Source: Sthenelais limicola
Taxonomy: Eukaryota; Annelida; Polychaeta; Phyllodocida; Sigalionidae
Length of the DNA stretch: 64,000 nt
Assembly: GCA_942159475.1 (NCBI GenBank)
Contig: OW804096.1
Location: forward strand, 110,334,194-110,398,193
Direction of reading: 5' to 3'
Both the position numbers and the translations under genes were made by a program. Position 1 is the first letter of the stretch. The number at the start of each line of letters is the position of its first letter. Of the stretch, positions 9,494 to 19,949 are shown one piece after another. Under the pieces are notes generated by a model. That model ran no database searches. It had not been told where the DNA came from and saw only the letters and a list, made by a program, of their open reading frames with translations.

Positions 9494-9522
9494 AATAAAG
9501 ATTTTGTCGAAAAAAAAAAAAA
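9494..9522 (+). terminator. Polyadenylation signal and A-tail of the retrotransposon
   Basis: AATAAA at 9494-9499 is followed by attttgtcg and then 13 A at 9510-9522. This is the reverse-transcribed poly(A) end of the element and marks its 3' boundary. The genomic flank starts gcattatcaccc. Confidence 0.85.
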
Positions 9523-11728
9523 GCATTATCACCCTTATGTCGAGCCCTGTCAGGTACAAAATAGTTCAATACTACATGTGCATATTTTGTTTTATTTATT
9601 TCTAATTTAAATCCTCATTTATTTCCTTACTTTGTTAGGCAATGCACAGAAGTGAAGCAGAAAATATAAACCTGTTCCCCAGCTCCATTTGTGATGGATT
9701 TATACACATTTACTGTCATAATTCATTTCATATCATTTTTAAGTTTTTTTCTATACATAACTATATAATATGGTGGCAAATAAAATACAAATATTAACTT
9801 TAGTAGCATTTTGTGTTCTTATTCACATAATCCGATGGCAAGAGACATGCTATTTTGGCATTGTTTCCATATTTGGGAGCTATTTTTTGCCCCCCCCCCC
9901 CCCCCCCTGGAAAAAAATAACTAAAAATCAGAATGGTTCCATACTTGGTAGTTCAATGCGCATATATATAAGGTTGATAACAAATCCCAACTCAACTGAT
10001 TAATGTAAGAAAATGTGTGGGGTACCGGAGGGAGGGGGGGGGGGGGGCTAGGGGGCCAAATGTTGTCAAATTGGTGGAATTGGCCATATGTTTATAGTCA
10101 ATATTAAGTGATCGAATTCCCTATCAATTGAACATTACTCAAGTTAACATTCATTTCAACACGTTAGACATTGTAAATTTGCTGATGAATGGCCCTCTAA
10201 GAACAATGGGCAAATAAATGTAAGGCCGTGTCCTTTATTGCATGCATTCCCTAACTACCCATTCATACCACGCGATCAGAGCATTACTTTCTCCAATTTC
10301 TTGCTTTACACTCAAAGGCTGCATGTTGTATGATGTAGAGTGGAGGTCAAGGGCAGCCAGACTTTAATAAATGTCTGTTTGCCAATATCTCACCTGTGAT
10401 TCGTCCAAAGGTGACATATCTGCCTGCCTGACCGCAGGTATGTGCCCCAAGGCTAGCACCAATGCACCACAGGGCCGCGGATGGAGAGCGGCCTTCATTC
10501 ATTAGTTTCTGGGATATCAGTCCCACCAGTGGTTCCTATGTTTGAAGCCGATTGAGGATACCATACATAACTGGCACCGTTCCTCCGATCAACTTCAATT
10601 ACATTGATGTCCTCCTGTTTAATATCAATGAAATATCGGGAAAGAAATATGGGCATGCACGAATTAATATTACGCAAAGGCACTTGGGTTGGGATATAGC
10701 ACAGATAGATCTATAAAAACAACTTTATATAATGTAGCAGCATACTAGTCTTATGTAAAACCTCTATTCATTATGTGAGAGAGTGTATACTTGCATTGGC
10801 TAAGAGACCATTTCTCATCTCGTTCATCCAAATCTTCTCCGTGGAGCTTTGCCATCCTGTATTACGAACGCTGTTTTTTGTTTCCGTCATCTTAGATTAA
10901 GATTTACTCTAAGCCGTCATAAACAAACCTACAGGCGAGTTCTCATTCGTTCAATATTTACATTATCACAATCGTGATGGGCATGGGTATATCATATGCT
11001 GACAATATGTTGTATAGTATATACACCATACAGGATGTAATATGTGCTTATTACATAATTCCTTTTTCTTTTCTTTTTATTATTGGAAAAAAACTGTCAC
11101 TCGTCTCCACCAATGCATACACAAACTCTATACATGTATTTCTATCGATACTCTCTCGATATAGACCTAGAAATCTATATCAATTTTATCGATAAGTTTC
11201 ACGTTCTGATACGTGATCAGATTGAAAAGTGAAATCACTTTAACCGTGAACAGGTTCCCAACAATCACAGTAAGATGCCCCCTGGTTCACATGACAGCAA
11301 ATGACTTAAGGCAACGATAGGTCAGTTTGAATTATGACCCCTTAATTGAGAGGGATTTCTTCTGGTGAAGAGAGTGAATAATTATAGCTTGGACAGTGCC
11401 TGGCAGTCTGGTTGGGGAAGATAATCGTAAGGTTCGTCATCGGTAAAACACGAAAGGAAGCCTTGACAGCAAACTTCGTCAGCCCTAAATGTAAAGAATT
11501 TTGATTTTCTGTAGACAATTATAATATAATAAGGTCTTATAGGACTTATACAAATTTGTTGCAACAAATATCCATACAGAAACAACAGTTTCTAGAGAAT
11601 GTGGCAACACATCTGACACTCCTCCATTTGCGTTTTCATTGCAAACATGAAATGAACTGATGTTAGTGGGCAACAAAAAAATTATAACCGCCGTTTTTCC
11701 TCTAGTGGAGTTCTGCTATTAAATGGCG
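9523..11728. other. Intergenic DNA with poly-C and poly-G runs
   Basis: No gene is recognised. An 18-C run lies at 9890-9907 and a 14-G run at 10034-10047. They are complementary and could pair across about 125 nt. A minus-strand 62-codon frame at 10495-10683 has fairly protein-like composition (EVDRRNGASYVWYPQ) but no domain I can name, so I do not call it. Confidence 0.5.
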
Positions 11729-12518
11729 TATCCACTTACACGCCGACGGTCGACGGTCAAAAGTGGCACAGAGGGACCGTCGAACGGTCCCCTGCCTATG
11801 TTTTTGGGCATTTCAAATGTTTTTGGCCATTTCTCTGACCATGAGGTATTGTTACGTGTCTGAAGATACTTATTAAAAACATGTGAGGAAGCGGCCTTTT
11901 TTAAATTCAAGAATGCAAATTAAATAGTCGTCGTCACAGGTGGGAATAATAAAATGCTCAGAGTAAAATAATACTTATTGGTATATATGATTAATACTTA
12001 CAAATATTCATACATATTTCGACTTTTGAAGTCAAAATAATCACAAAAAAACAATAAAATATTATAAATCAACAGAAATGATAAAATTTAATGTACAAAT
12101 GAACTCCAAACTATTCACCAAAATGGTCATAAGCACCTTTGGCACACGAAAACCACGCACAAATCGAAAAATATGGCAAAAATGGCCCATAATTTAATAA
12201 AAAAACAAAACAAGTGAAATAAATTTAAAATAAATGTACAAGTGTACTACAAAATGTTCACATTTGCCAATCAGATGTACCCAAGATCATAATCACTTCG
12301 GTACGGCCATAAAAACCGGAAAAGAAATGTCTATGGGACCGTTGACGGTCACCCTCCCAAAATTAATGAACATTTCATTCTTGTCAGGAGGGGTCTACGT
12401 TAATCCGCCCCAGGGGACTGTCCGACGGTCGCTGCGGTATTCATTGGTACGTCGGACTGTCACCCTAGGTGACCGTCCGACGGTGACCACGCGGCACCGA
12501 CCAACGTGCAAGTGGATA
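11729..12518. mobile_element. Nonautonomous TA-flanked DNA transposon (MITE-like, about 790 bp)
   Basis: Terminal inverted repeats are tatccacttacacg at 11729-11742 and cgtgcaagtggata at 12505-12518, matching at 13 of 14. Both ends carry TA, consistent with a TA target duplication. Just inside each end are clusters of GACGGTC/GACCGTC motifs: two in tandem at 11745-11758, a palindrome gggaccgt-cga-acggtccc at 11773-11791, and further copies at 12336-12350 and 12420-12490. The interior is AT-rich and has no transposase. Clustered subterminal motifs often bind transposase. Superfamily is not assigned; Tc1/mariner-like is possible from the TA. Confidence 0.6.
12451..12481. repeat. 31-bp palindrome in the MITE subterminal region
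   Basis: Sequence from gtcggactgtcac to gtgaccgtccgac is symmetrical, with one mismatched pair (t/c at arm position 8) and a 3-base centre. It contains two head-to-head copies of the GACGGTC/GACCGTC motif that marks both ends of this element. Confidence 0.75.
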
Positions 12519-13576
12519 ATTAACGAGCTATATAGTCTACTTGCAAAGTAGCCGTGCTCTGGACGGTCTCCCACCTCCTCTCCTTTCCCTGCCTTTCCTC
12601 CTTTTCATTCCCTGCCTCTCCCACTCTCTGTCTCCCTGTCCCTGGCTGGCAAATAAAAATATAAAGGCTAAGAAGTGGAGGAATTGTCTCATGATCACAG
12701 ATGTATTTTTAACAGTCGCAGTAATAATGAAAATGCAAAGATCACCTCTGGGCTATAATTATAGTTATTATACGCCTTTGCCATTACGCAACAGAATCAG
12801 TGTCATCTGTTCACGGCACAGCCAAGTGCCGTTTTTAGAACATAAGATACGTTTGTCACTATTGATCTACGTGATGAATCATGTTGCTTACATAAATTTA
12901 TGGGTAATGTATAGGCAGCTCAAGGCCCAGTATAACAAGTACTTATTGCGTAATACTCTCGAGCCTTGAAACCTTGAGTGTCTAAAACAACCACCTTTTC
13001 TTTTTAATAAAATTTTATTGGTCAAAGTTTCAAATCAAATGCAATAATTCTCATTCGCCAATCTGAAAAATCTAGTCATACCTTGGTATCTAATTTAACA
13101 TTAATTCGTATAATTCACTGTTACTCTACATATTATTAATACAATCAATTATTACCAGTGGATCTTATTACTTTATATTATATATATCGTGCTCTACAGT
13201 CTTGTTATATATCTTTATACTTTCGTTCTTTCATTCATTCGGTGTGACAATTTCACAACCAAATTATTACTAAGTATTTATCCTTTAAATTATCATATAC
13301 CCTTATTACAATTAAACCTTGTCTCATACATCTTTCACATTTCTACATTTTTTTTGTGGCCTAATAAAAACAGTAAGATACATTATTGTTCGCGGATTAA
13401 AATATGTGTAGTATCTTTGCACCTTCTGTAATTTAACAATTACCATCTAGTCTAGTTTGTCATATCCGGCCTTATAATATTATGTAATAAGGCATAACCT
13501 AATTAGTATGTTTATGAATATGATGATTTATGATTATAATGTTAATGAGAATGATAATAGTTAATTAATTCCATAA
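12519..13576. other. Intergenic DNA, pyrimidine-rich patch, no gene
   Basis: A CT-rich tract lies at about 12565-12650. The rest is AT-rich sequence with frames that show no domain. Nothing else is supported. Confidence 0.5.
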
Positions 13577-13930
13577 TGTAAACATAACATGTGAGCCTAA
13601 GGTAACCTACATATTGGCACTGTCTAGAACCCTCTAGAACATTGCATCATCAAGGATCCAGAACATTCATGTACATTGCATCATCTATCACATGGATCTT
13701 TCCAACTAGAAAGATCCACATGATAGACCCAGATCCTTCAGGAACATTCCAAACGTCACATGGACGTTGCATACTTACCATACTATATAAGCTTCACATG
13801 TACCCATGTTCATCAGTATTCATATATACCTTCATCAATAAACTACGGAATCGTCAACCACGAGTTCTCTATTTCTTCATACCTATCACTGGCGGAGAAC
13901 AGTCTACTTCATACAGCTTTAGGTCGACCA
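13577..13930 (+). other. Possible solo LTR (TATA box and polyA signal close together)
   Basis: The segment begins TGT, has a TATA box (tatataa, 13784-13790) and an AATAAA (13838-13843) only about 50 bp later. That is the spacing of the short R region of an LTR. Upstream are repeated agaacatt motifs and an imperfect inverted repeat at 13684-13727. No target duplication or partner LTR was found and no gag-pol lies next to it. A host promoter fragment is equally possible. Confidence 0.3.
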
Positions 13931-14411
13931 ACACGAGAGAAGTAAGTTAAATCGGCCGATTAAAGTGCTCCCGATGCATCGGCGCGGTTACTTTTAGGAA
14001 TAAACCTGGCAATTTTTTGCCCCACACTAGCGCCGATTGCAGGAAATGCCAGTATAATCGGGAGTTGACCCAAACATATCCCCGAATAGTGTCCTCACCA
14101 CTATAATCGGGAGTTGACTAATATAATCGGGAGTTACTCTACTCCCTCTTCCTTGCAGGTGTATGCATAAATATGTATAGATATACATAGTGTCTGCATC
14201 ATATATGTTTTTGTGTGTATATATATGGTCAGTTCTCACGAAATGGGTACACAGGGGGTATTTTTGGCTAAAATTTCAAATGCATGCATGCAAGTGAGCC
14301 CAATTCGTTAGAATTGCTCATATATATATGACCCATTCTCACAAAATGGGATCACCCCCCTTTAAAATAGGATGATTAAGGAATGCTTACTATATTGTTA
14401 TATACTATCAA

Positions 14412-14484
14412 AAGTACTTCTATTGCCTAGATCTCCTCAAGTTCTATCTAGCCATATAGTTTTGCATACTTTACAATAATATCT
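14412..14484 (-). repeat. Dispersed repeat, inverted copy at 57701-57774
   Basis: About 73 bp here is the reverse complement of 57701-57774 with few differences. The shared core is gaacttgaggagatctagg, with gtaaagtatgcaaaactatat beside it. Neither copy encodes anything recognisable. Confidence 0.8.
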
Positions 14485-14603
14485 CTATAGATGGTCAATT
14501 CTATTGGTCAACCATCTCACATCAAATGACTTTGAAAATCAAAACCTTCCCTATATGGATTCCAAACTTTTTAGTTTTTCAAGTTCAGATTATATAGTGA
14601 GAT

Positions 14604-14848
14604 TATATGGGTCAGATTCTCAGAAAATGTACAATTGGCAGTTCTACACATTTAGGAAATTCGGCTAAATTTAGCTGAAAAATGATGAATATCGGGTATA
14701 TCTGAGTATATTTGGTATCACATTGATTTAAAGTATCAGTTCTGTTATGTTAAACTGCATTTTGAAGCTCATTTTTGTCTTAAATGTGGGTTGTTTGAGA
14801 GGATTGGTGAAGGCGAATTGTACATTTTATGAAAATCTGACCCATATA
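14604..14848. repeat. Inverted repeat pair, 34-bp arms
   Basis: Arms 14604-14637 and 14815-14848 are inverted copies, matching at about 31 of 34 (tatatgggtcagatt ... aatctgacccatata). A related arm (tgtacattttcagaaaatctgaccc) is at about 35784-35808. It looks like a small fold-back element nested in the larger one. Confidence 0.65.
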
Positions 14849-15076
14849 GTGAAGGAAATAACGCAGAAGATGAGAGAAATATTCTGCTTAGCCAAGTTCA
14901 CAACGTAACGTTGTAACGTTACAAACAAGTCGGCGCGGTCGTGCATGTCCCATTCCTAGGGACTGTTCATTTTGTAGGCCTAACTACTGAAGGAGGGCAG
15001 GGGGAATGGAGAGCATTTGGAAAAAAAATAAAAATGTTTTCTCCCTCATGCACATGCTAATACTCTGCGCAATCTC

Positions 15077-15843
15077 AGAAAGTCAATCAAAAAGTCAAAA
15101 ATGTCATTCGTTTAGTCAGAATAGTCAATCAGAAAGTCGAAATAGTCAATCAAAGTCAATCAGAAAGTTAGAAAAGTCAATCAGAAAGTTGAAATAGTCA
15201 ATCAAAAAGTTGAAATGTCAATCAAAAAGTCAGAAAAGTCAATCAAAAAGTCAGAATAGTCAATCAGAGAGTCAGAAAAGTCAATCAAAAAGGCAATCAA
15301 AAGTCAGAATAGTCAATCAAATAGTCTAAATAGTCAATCAAAAAGTCAAAAATAGTCAATCAAAAAGTCAGAATAGTCAATCAGCAAGTCGAAAAAGTCA
15401 ATCAAAAAGTTGAAATAGTCAATCATAAAGTCAAAATAGTCAATCAAAAAGTCAGAATAGTCAATCAGAAAGTCGAAATAGTCAATCAAAAAGTTGAAAT
15501 AGTCAATCAAAAAGTCAGAATAGTCAATCAGAAAGTCGAAATAGTCAATCAAAAAGTTGAAATAGTCAATCAAAAAGTCAGAAAAGTCAATCAAAAAGTC
15601 AGAATAGTCAATCAGAAAGTCAGAAAAGTCAATAAAAAAGGCAATCGAAAGTCAGAATAGTCAATCAAAAAGTCAAAAGTCAATCAAAAAGTCAAAATAG
15701 TCAATCAAAAAGTCAGAATAGTCAATCAGAAAGTCGAAAAAGGCAATCAAAAAGTTGAAATAGTCAATCGAAAAGTCAAAATAGTCAATCAAAAAGCCAA
15801 AATAGTCAATCTAAAAGTCAATTTTTAATTGGAAATAGTCAAT
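15077..15843. repeat. 21-bp minisatellite (AGTCAATCA family)
   Basis: About 36 units of a 21-bp repeat based on agtcaatcaaaaagtcagaat, with variants and a few shortened units. Because 21 is a multiple of three, part of the minus strand stays open as a 7-residue repeat, FLIDYFD/FLIDYSD (15346-15594). I read this as a by-product of the period, not as a gene. Related short arrays sit at 34207-34305 and 52642-52694. Confidence 0.9.
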
Positions 15844-15845
15844 AT

Positions 15846-16375
15846 CAATGGCATTTTGCGGTTTGGAGCAAGACCCTAGACAAGGTAGATGAAAAAAAAA
15901 TGAAAAAAAAAAGATTCCGTCCTAATGGGATTTTAATGACATTTGCGGTTTGGAGCATTTCAATGGCATTTTGCGATTTGGAGCAAGACCCTAGACAAGG
16001 TAGATGAAAAAAAATTGAAAAAAAAAAGATTCCGTCCTAATGGGATTTTAATGACATTTGCGGTTTGGAGCATTTCAATGGCATTTTGCGGTTTGGAGCA
16101 AGACCCTAGACAAGGTAGATGAAAAAAAATTGAAAAAAAAAAGATTCCGTCCTAATGGGATTTTAATGACATTTGCGGTTTGGAGCATTTCAATGGCATT
16201 TTGCAGTTGAGAGTAAAACCCTAGACAAGGTAGATGGGAAAAAAATGAAAAAAATAAAAATCCGTCCTAATGGGATTTTAATGACATTTGCGGTTTGGAG
16301 CATTTCAATGGCATTTTGCAGTTGAGAGCAAAACCCTAGACAAGGTAGATGGGAAAAAAATTAAAAAAAAAAAAA
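15846..16375. repeat. 115-bp tandem repeat, 4.6 units
   Basis: Unit starts (caatggcattttgc) fall at 15846, 15961, 16076, 16191 and 16306, exactly 115 bp apart. Each unit has the same order: ccctagacaaggtagatg, an A-rich stretch, ccgtcctaatgggatttta, tgcggtttggag. The A-rich part varies only slightly and the period is unchanged. A single diverged copy lies at 35616-35750. Confidence 0.93.
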
Positions 16376-16420
16376 ATTGAAAAAGTTGAAAAATGAACAT
16401 TTGCTTCCCACCCCGATCAG

Positions 16421-16476
16421 TCGGGAGGGCTCTCCCGATTATCCAATATATTGGATAATCGGGAGGGCCCTCCCGA
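16421..16476. repeat. 56-bp near-perfect palindrome
   Basis: It is centred on ccaatatattgg, with arms tcgggagggctctcccgatt and its inverse; one mismatch pair is seen. It contains four CGGGAG/CTCCCG motifs and lies inside the right end of the 14021-16758 element. Confidence 0.85.
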
Positions 16477-16758
16477 GCGATCGGGAACACCAGCCGACTA
16501 CCTTTATGGAGCTCCCGACCAGTCGGGCCTAGACCCAAACTAGTAGCTGATTAATAAAAAAAATTAAATCGCCGATTAAACCGGTTAAATCGGCCGTTTT
16601 TGGGATTTAACTTTTAGGAAAGGTCCCTTGGAGCAATCGGGAGACCTCCCGATCGCTGATTTTAATCCCCGAGTGAAGAAAATTGATCCCCAACTGAATC
16701 TTAATCCCTAAAAAGAGTCGGGACACTTAAATCGGCCGTGAAATGTCTCTAGTGTGGG

Positions 16759-17191
16759 TCGCACTTTATACCTATTGTCAGGGATGGCCATGTCCTAGTG
16801 TGAGGTTGTCTAATCATTTACTCATTACAAAATCTATATGTGATAGAAGATACAACATTTAGCGAAAGATCCCAGTACTAACCTCATTAATACGAGTTTT
16901 CAACTGTTAGCTGCTGTGGTTTCAATATATTTTTTGTTTTCTATACATAGCCCGTGTGATACAATATGCAACCGCTAAACCTATATCACCAATGAATAAA
17001 AGGTTATTTCAGCACTAAAGGATAACTGAATAATTCCGAGTGAACTTCACTCGCTTCCCTGACACCCGGCCCTGACAGCAGTTCGGTTTTGATCATTTGA
17101 ACTGCGGTACACACCGCAGTACTCATCTCCGGATGAAGAATTCAACAATGCTTTTTGGGGGATTGTGCATGGACAAGAACGCAAAATGAAA
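16759..17191. other. Intergenic DNA between two elements
   Basis: No gene. It holds a perfect 8-bp hairpin at 17101-17120 (actgcggt-acac-accgcagt). Confidence 0.5.
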
Positions 17192-17516
17192 TACCGTATA
17201 TACCCGTGTATAAGCCCCGGCTTGTATTAATTTCAAATGGTAAATTGACCCGGCTTATATTCGGGGCCCGGCTTATATTACAATAACTGAAAACCAGTAG
17301 ACTTAGCTGAAACTCATTTCTATTATGACGTTCATTCAGTGCTTTTGTTTTCATGTTTTAAACTTCAATTGAACGAAAAAACATTTCCAAAATTCACAAT
17401 CAATCAAGGACAACTTATTTATATTATTTAAACTATTATTCATCGTCCACTAAGTGCTCGTTCTGGTCAATCTCTTCAGTATGTTAAGACTCTTGCATTT
17501 CTCTACAGGCACCCGG

Positions 17517-17583
<67 letters not shown>

Positions 17584-18215
17584 ACTTTTATTCATATGCT
17601 GACATGGTAAAATAAGTACATGAATAGGAAACTAATCCTCTGAGTACAGGTCTTCCTGGGTAGTCCTATTAAATGAAACGTTTAGAACTTATAAATGTCC
17701 GAATGTGTAAATGTTCATTTAGAATGTTCGTCGATCTGTATAATACCTAGTGTAATTATACTTTTCTTTAATCCTCATAGTAATAATACTATGCACAGTT
17801 CGTAGTGTCCATAATGTTCGTAGTGTCCATATTGTTGTTTGTGAAACACTTTATACGAATCAGTCTTTTAAGAAGGTCAGATTAGCTATATATTATAATA
17901 TTATCATATATCAAACATTATCGTATTAGAAAAAAAATATGATTCCAAGAATCAGTAATAATTATTCAGCACATGTTTTATAAACAAGGTTATATTTCTG
18001 ATACTGACTTATACTGGTCAATATCTTACATTTAACCTATGCAAGTCCACATAACAGTACAATAATACAGTGTATTTTACAAAAGACAATCAATCAATTC
18101 GGTTATATTATAAACGGGGCCCGGCTTATATTAACGTTATGAAGTGCTAAACCCCCGGCTTATAAACGGGTGGGCTTATACACGGGGTCCGACTTATACA
18201 CGGGTATATACGGTA
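17192..18215. mobile_element. About 1-kb DNA element with 23-bp terminal inverted repeats
   Basis: taccgtatatacccgtgtat at 17192 onward is inverted exactly at the right end, closing at 18215; 23 bp match without error. TA at both ends fits a TA target duplication. The motif ccggcttata recurs several times just inside each end (17217-17280, 18120-18170). The interior has a long TA microsatellite (17519-17580) and no transposase. It is most likely a nonautonomous Tc1/mariner-like element. Confidence 0.7.
17519..17580. repeat. (TA)n microsatellite, about 31 units
   Basis: Uninterrupted TA dinucleotides inside the 17192-18215 element. Likely to form cruciform or slipped structures and to vary in length. 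Confidence 0.95.
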
Positions 18216-18960
18216 ACTACCTTCTTTTAAAATATTGTAAAAGACACGATTTCATTAACATACTTGCAATTCTATTAATTAACATGAACATTTCAATGAT
18301 ACAGAAATTTACTTTGCAACTGGAATGGCTGGACGCTATAAGTTAAACGGGCTTACACCAGGATGCAGCTGTAGTAGTCCTAAGTCCCATCTGCTGATGT
18401 CGTTTTCCAGTCATGCGGTAGATGTCTCACAGAATTGAGAGTATAGCTGTTCAAGGTACGCTTGCTCCCAACGCAACTTCCGCAACGTCCGCATCTCTCT
18501 GCTGTTTAGCGTGCGTTGGTTGCGGGATGGAAAGAGGTTGCACATTTCTTACTCACGGGCCTAGGGTGAATAATATTCTACGTTCAAATCGCTCCTCCGG
18601 AAATAATAATATATAGAGAAAATACTTTGTGAGTTCAGCTTTATTATGAATTCAGAGGTGAGGTTGAGGTCCATGGTCTCAACCTGTTTATACAACAGTT
18701 CCTCAAAGAGGTCATAATTATTTCAACAAGTAACATAAGGTGTTTCAACATGAAATGAAGAACATGAGAATAAATATAAAGATATGATAAATATAATGTT
18801 CAACATGAACAAGAGAATTATATAATGAAAACGTTGATCCGGAGGTATCCTCTCGTTTCCCGGAGACCACCCCGAAGTCAGAAACCATGCAACCTTGTTA
18901 CATCCTATCATAATATATAATATATATATACAGTGAGAGAGAGAGAGAGAGAGAGAGAAA
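18216..18960. other. Intergenic DNA, GA microsatellite, no gene
   Basis: AT-rich, with a (GA) run at about 18932-18958. No domain is recognised in the short frames. Confidence 0.5.
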
Positions 18961-19090
18961 GGAACGAGCCGGCAATAATCGAAAATTCATTGGACGAGAT
19001 TCGTCCGCATAAGCACGATGCCGTAGGCAGAGTGCTTATATGCGGAAAAAATCAAGTCCAATGAATTTTCGAGTATTGTAGGCAAGTTCC
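18961..19090. repeat. 130-bp fold-back palindrome, apex GCCGTAGGC
   Basis: Left arm from 18961 (ggaacgagcc, then cgaaaattcattggac) pairs with the right arm ending at 19090 (gtccaatgaattttcg, then ggcaagttcc). The centre is acgatGCCGTAGGCagagt at 19020-19028. The apex matches the palindrome at 34444-34604 and resembles that at 58199-58326. Confidence 0.85.
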
Positions 19091-19949
19091 AATTTATATT
19101 TATTATATGGGCATAAAATTTGATGTGTAAAATCTGGAAAAAGTAGCCGACTTGGTGACAAAGTAGTATATTATAGTACGCATAGTATATGAATATTTTT
19201 ATAGCACCCCACTTATTGCACCTCTCATATGGAATGCGCATATAATAATATATATAGTATGATGATGATATATATATTCCCATCTGTTCTCCATTCAATT
19301 TTCCCAATGAATTAAGAAGGGCGGTCATGTAGTGTAGACGTATTAGCTCGTTGAGATCCTTGAATGGGGGCTTTGTGCACGAGATTCAAATGTTTATTTT
19401 AATAATGCACACAATTCGGAGCTATTCCAGAGCCTTCGTTATCATCAACATTAAATATTGAGCAATCGATAAAAAGAGGGGGAGTGTGGCAATTAATGTC
19501 TGAGAGAAGTGGCAACACTGAGTGGGGCTCTCCTTATCCGGACTATTGCAGGCACATTTCAAGTCAGGAAAGGGGAGACAATCTCCGCAATATCTGCAGG
19601 CGGTGCAAAAGACAAAGACAGGCGAGGATAGACTTATTTTATAAACCTCGCGGCGAAATGCACTCCCGTAAACATCCAATCCAAAGTGGAAGGGTATATG
19701 GCTATGATCCATCTGTGTACAACAAGTCATAGAGGGTGTGGCAGTTTGAAGTATTTATAACTACTCTACCGGAATGGAACAGAAGGGCAGTGCGTGACAA
19801 TCCGGTGACAATAATGACAAGGAACGAATGGTGTAATGCAAACTAAGGTCAATCAACTAGCTAGGATTCGTTACTACATGGACGAGAAAACAACTATTAC
19901 TGTCATAAGGGCCCGTACCATTGGCAGAACATGGCCTAATGTTCTTCAA
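19091..19949. other. Intergenic DNA with overlapping frames on both strands, no gene called
   Basis: Open frames of 82 (+, 19484) and 102 codons (-, 19422) overlap, but neither shows a domain, splice context or conserved motif that I recognise. Confidence 0.45.

Larger units (their letters stand above)
1990..9522 (+). mobile_element. Near-full-length non-LTR (LINE) retrotransposon with NADAR and SGNH domains
   Basis: Order on the plus strand: a 5' leader of about 260 bp; ORF1 with coiled coil, RRM-like region and NADAR domain, split by one frame change; a separate SGNH-hydrolase ORF; a 1.2-kb spacer; ORF2 with APE-type endonuclease and reverse transcriptase; a 530-bp 3' UTR ending in AATAAA and a 13-A tail at 9510-9522. 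ORF2 is fully open over 957 codons and all catalytic motifs are visible, so the copy is young. An esterase-like domain upstream of an APE-RT ORF is known from CR1-type elements. The A-tail with AATAAA differs from the short 3' microsatellite typical of vertebrate CR1. The 5' boundary is inferred. A possible target-site remnant is attttcac (1975-1982) against attatcac (9525-9532), with one mismatch, so it is weak. The clade is not fixed without a tree. Confidence 0.9.
14021..16758. mobile_element. Candidate 2.7-kb nonautonomous DNA element with CCCACACTAG ends
   Basis: cccacactag at 14021-14030 is inverted as ctagtgtggg at 16749-16758, a perfect 10-bp match. Subterminal regions are dense in CGGGAG motifs. 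tataatcgggagtt occurs three times near 14052-14136. On the right are tcgggagggc palindromes (16421-16476) and aatcgggagacctcccgat near 16635. Subterminal short repeats in both orientations and a CACTAG start are traits of CACTA/EnSpm elements. However, no clean 2-3-bp target duplication is seen and no transposase is present. Just outside the left end, 13949-14010 resembles 16585-16620 (cttttaggaa, ggccgatt), so the real boundary may be further left or two copies may overlap. Confidence 0.4.

Noticed and set aside
15346..15594. 82-codon minus-strand frame with FLIDY repeats as a real repeat protein
   Set aside because: It arises from a 21-bp satellite unit without stops in one frame; the array lies in non-coding repeat DNA and other parts of it have stops.
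15077..15843. Possible CRISPR array because of many regularly spaced short repeats
   Set aside because: Units are contiguous 21-bp minisatellite copies with no unique spacers, and the DNA is eukaryotic.
19422..19732. Overlapping 82- and 102-codon frames on opposite strands as genes
   Set aside because: No conserved motif, mutual shadowing, and no upstream signals.
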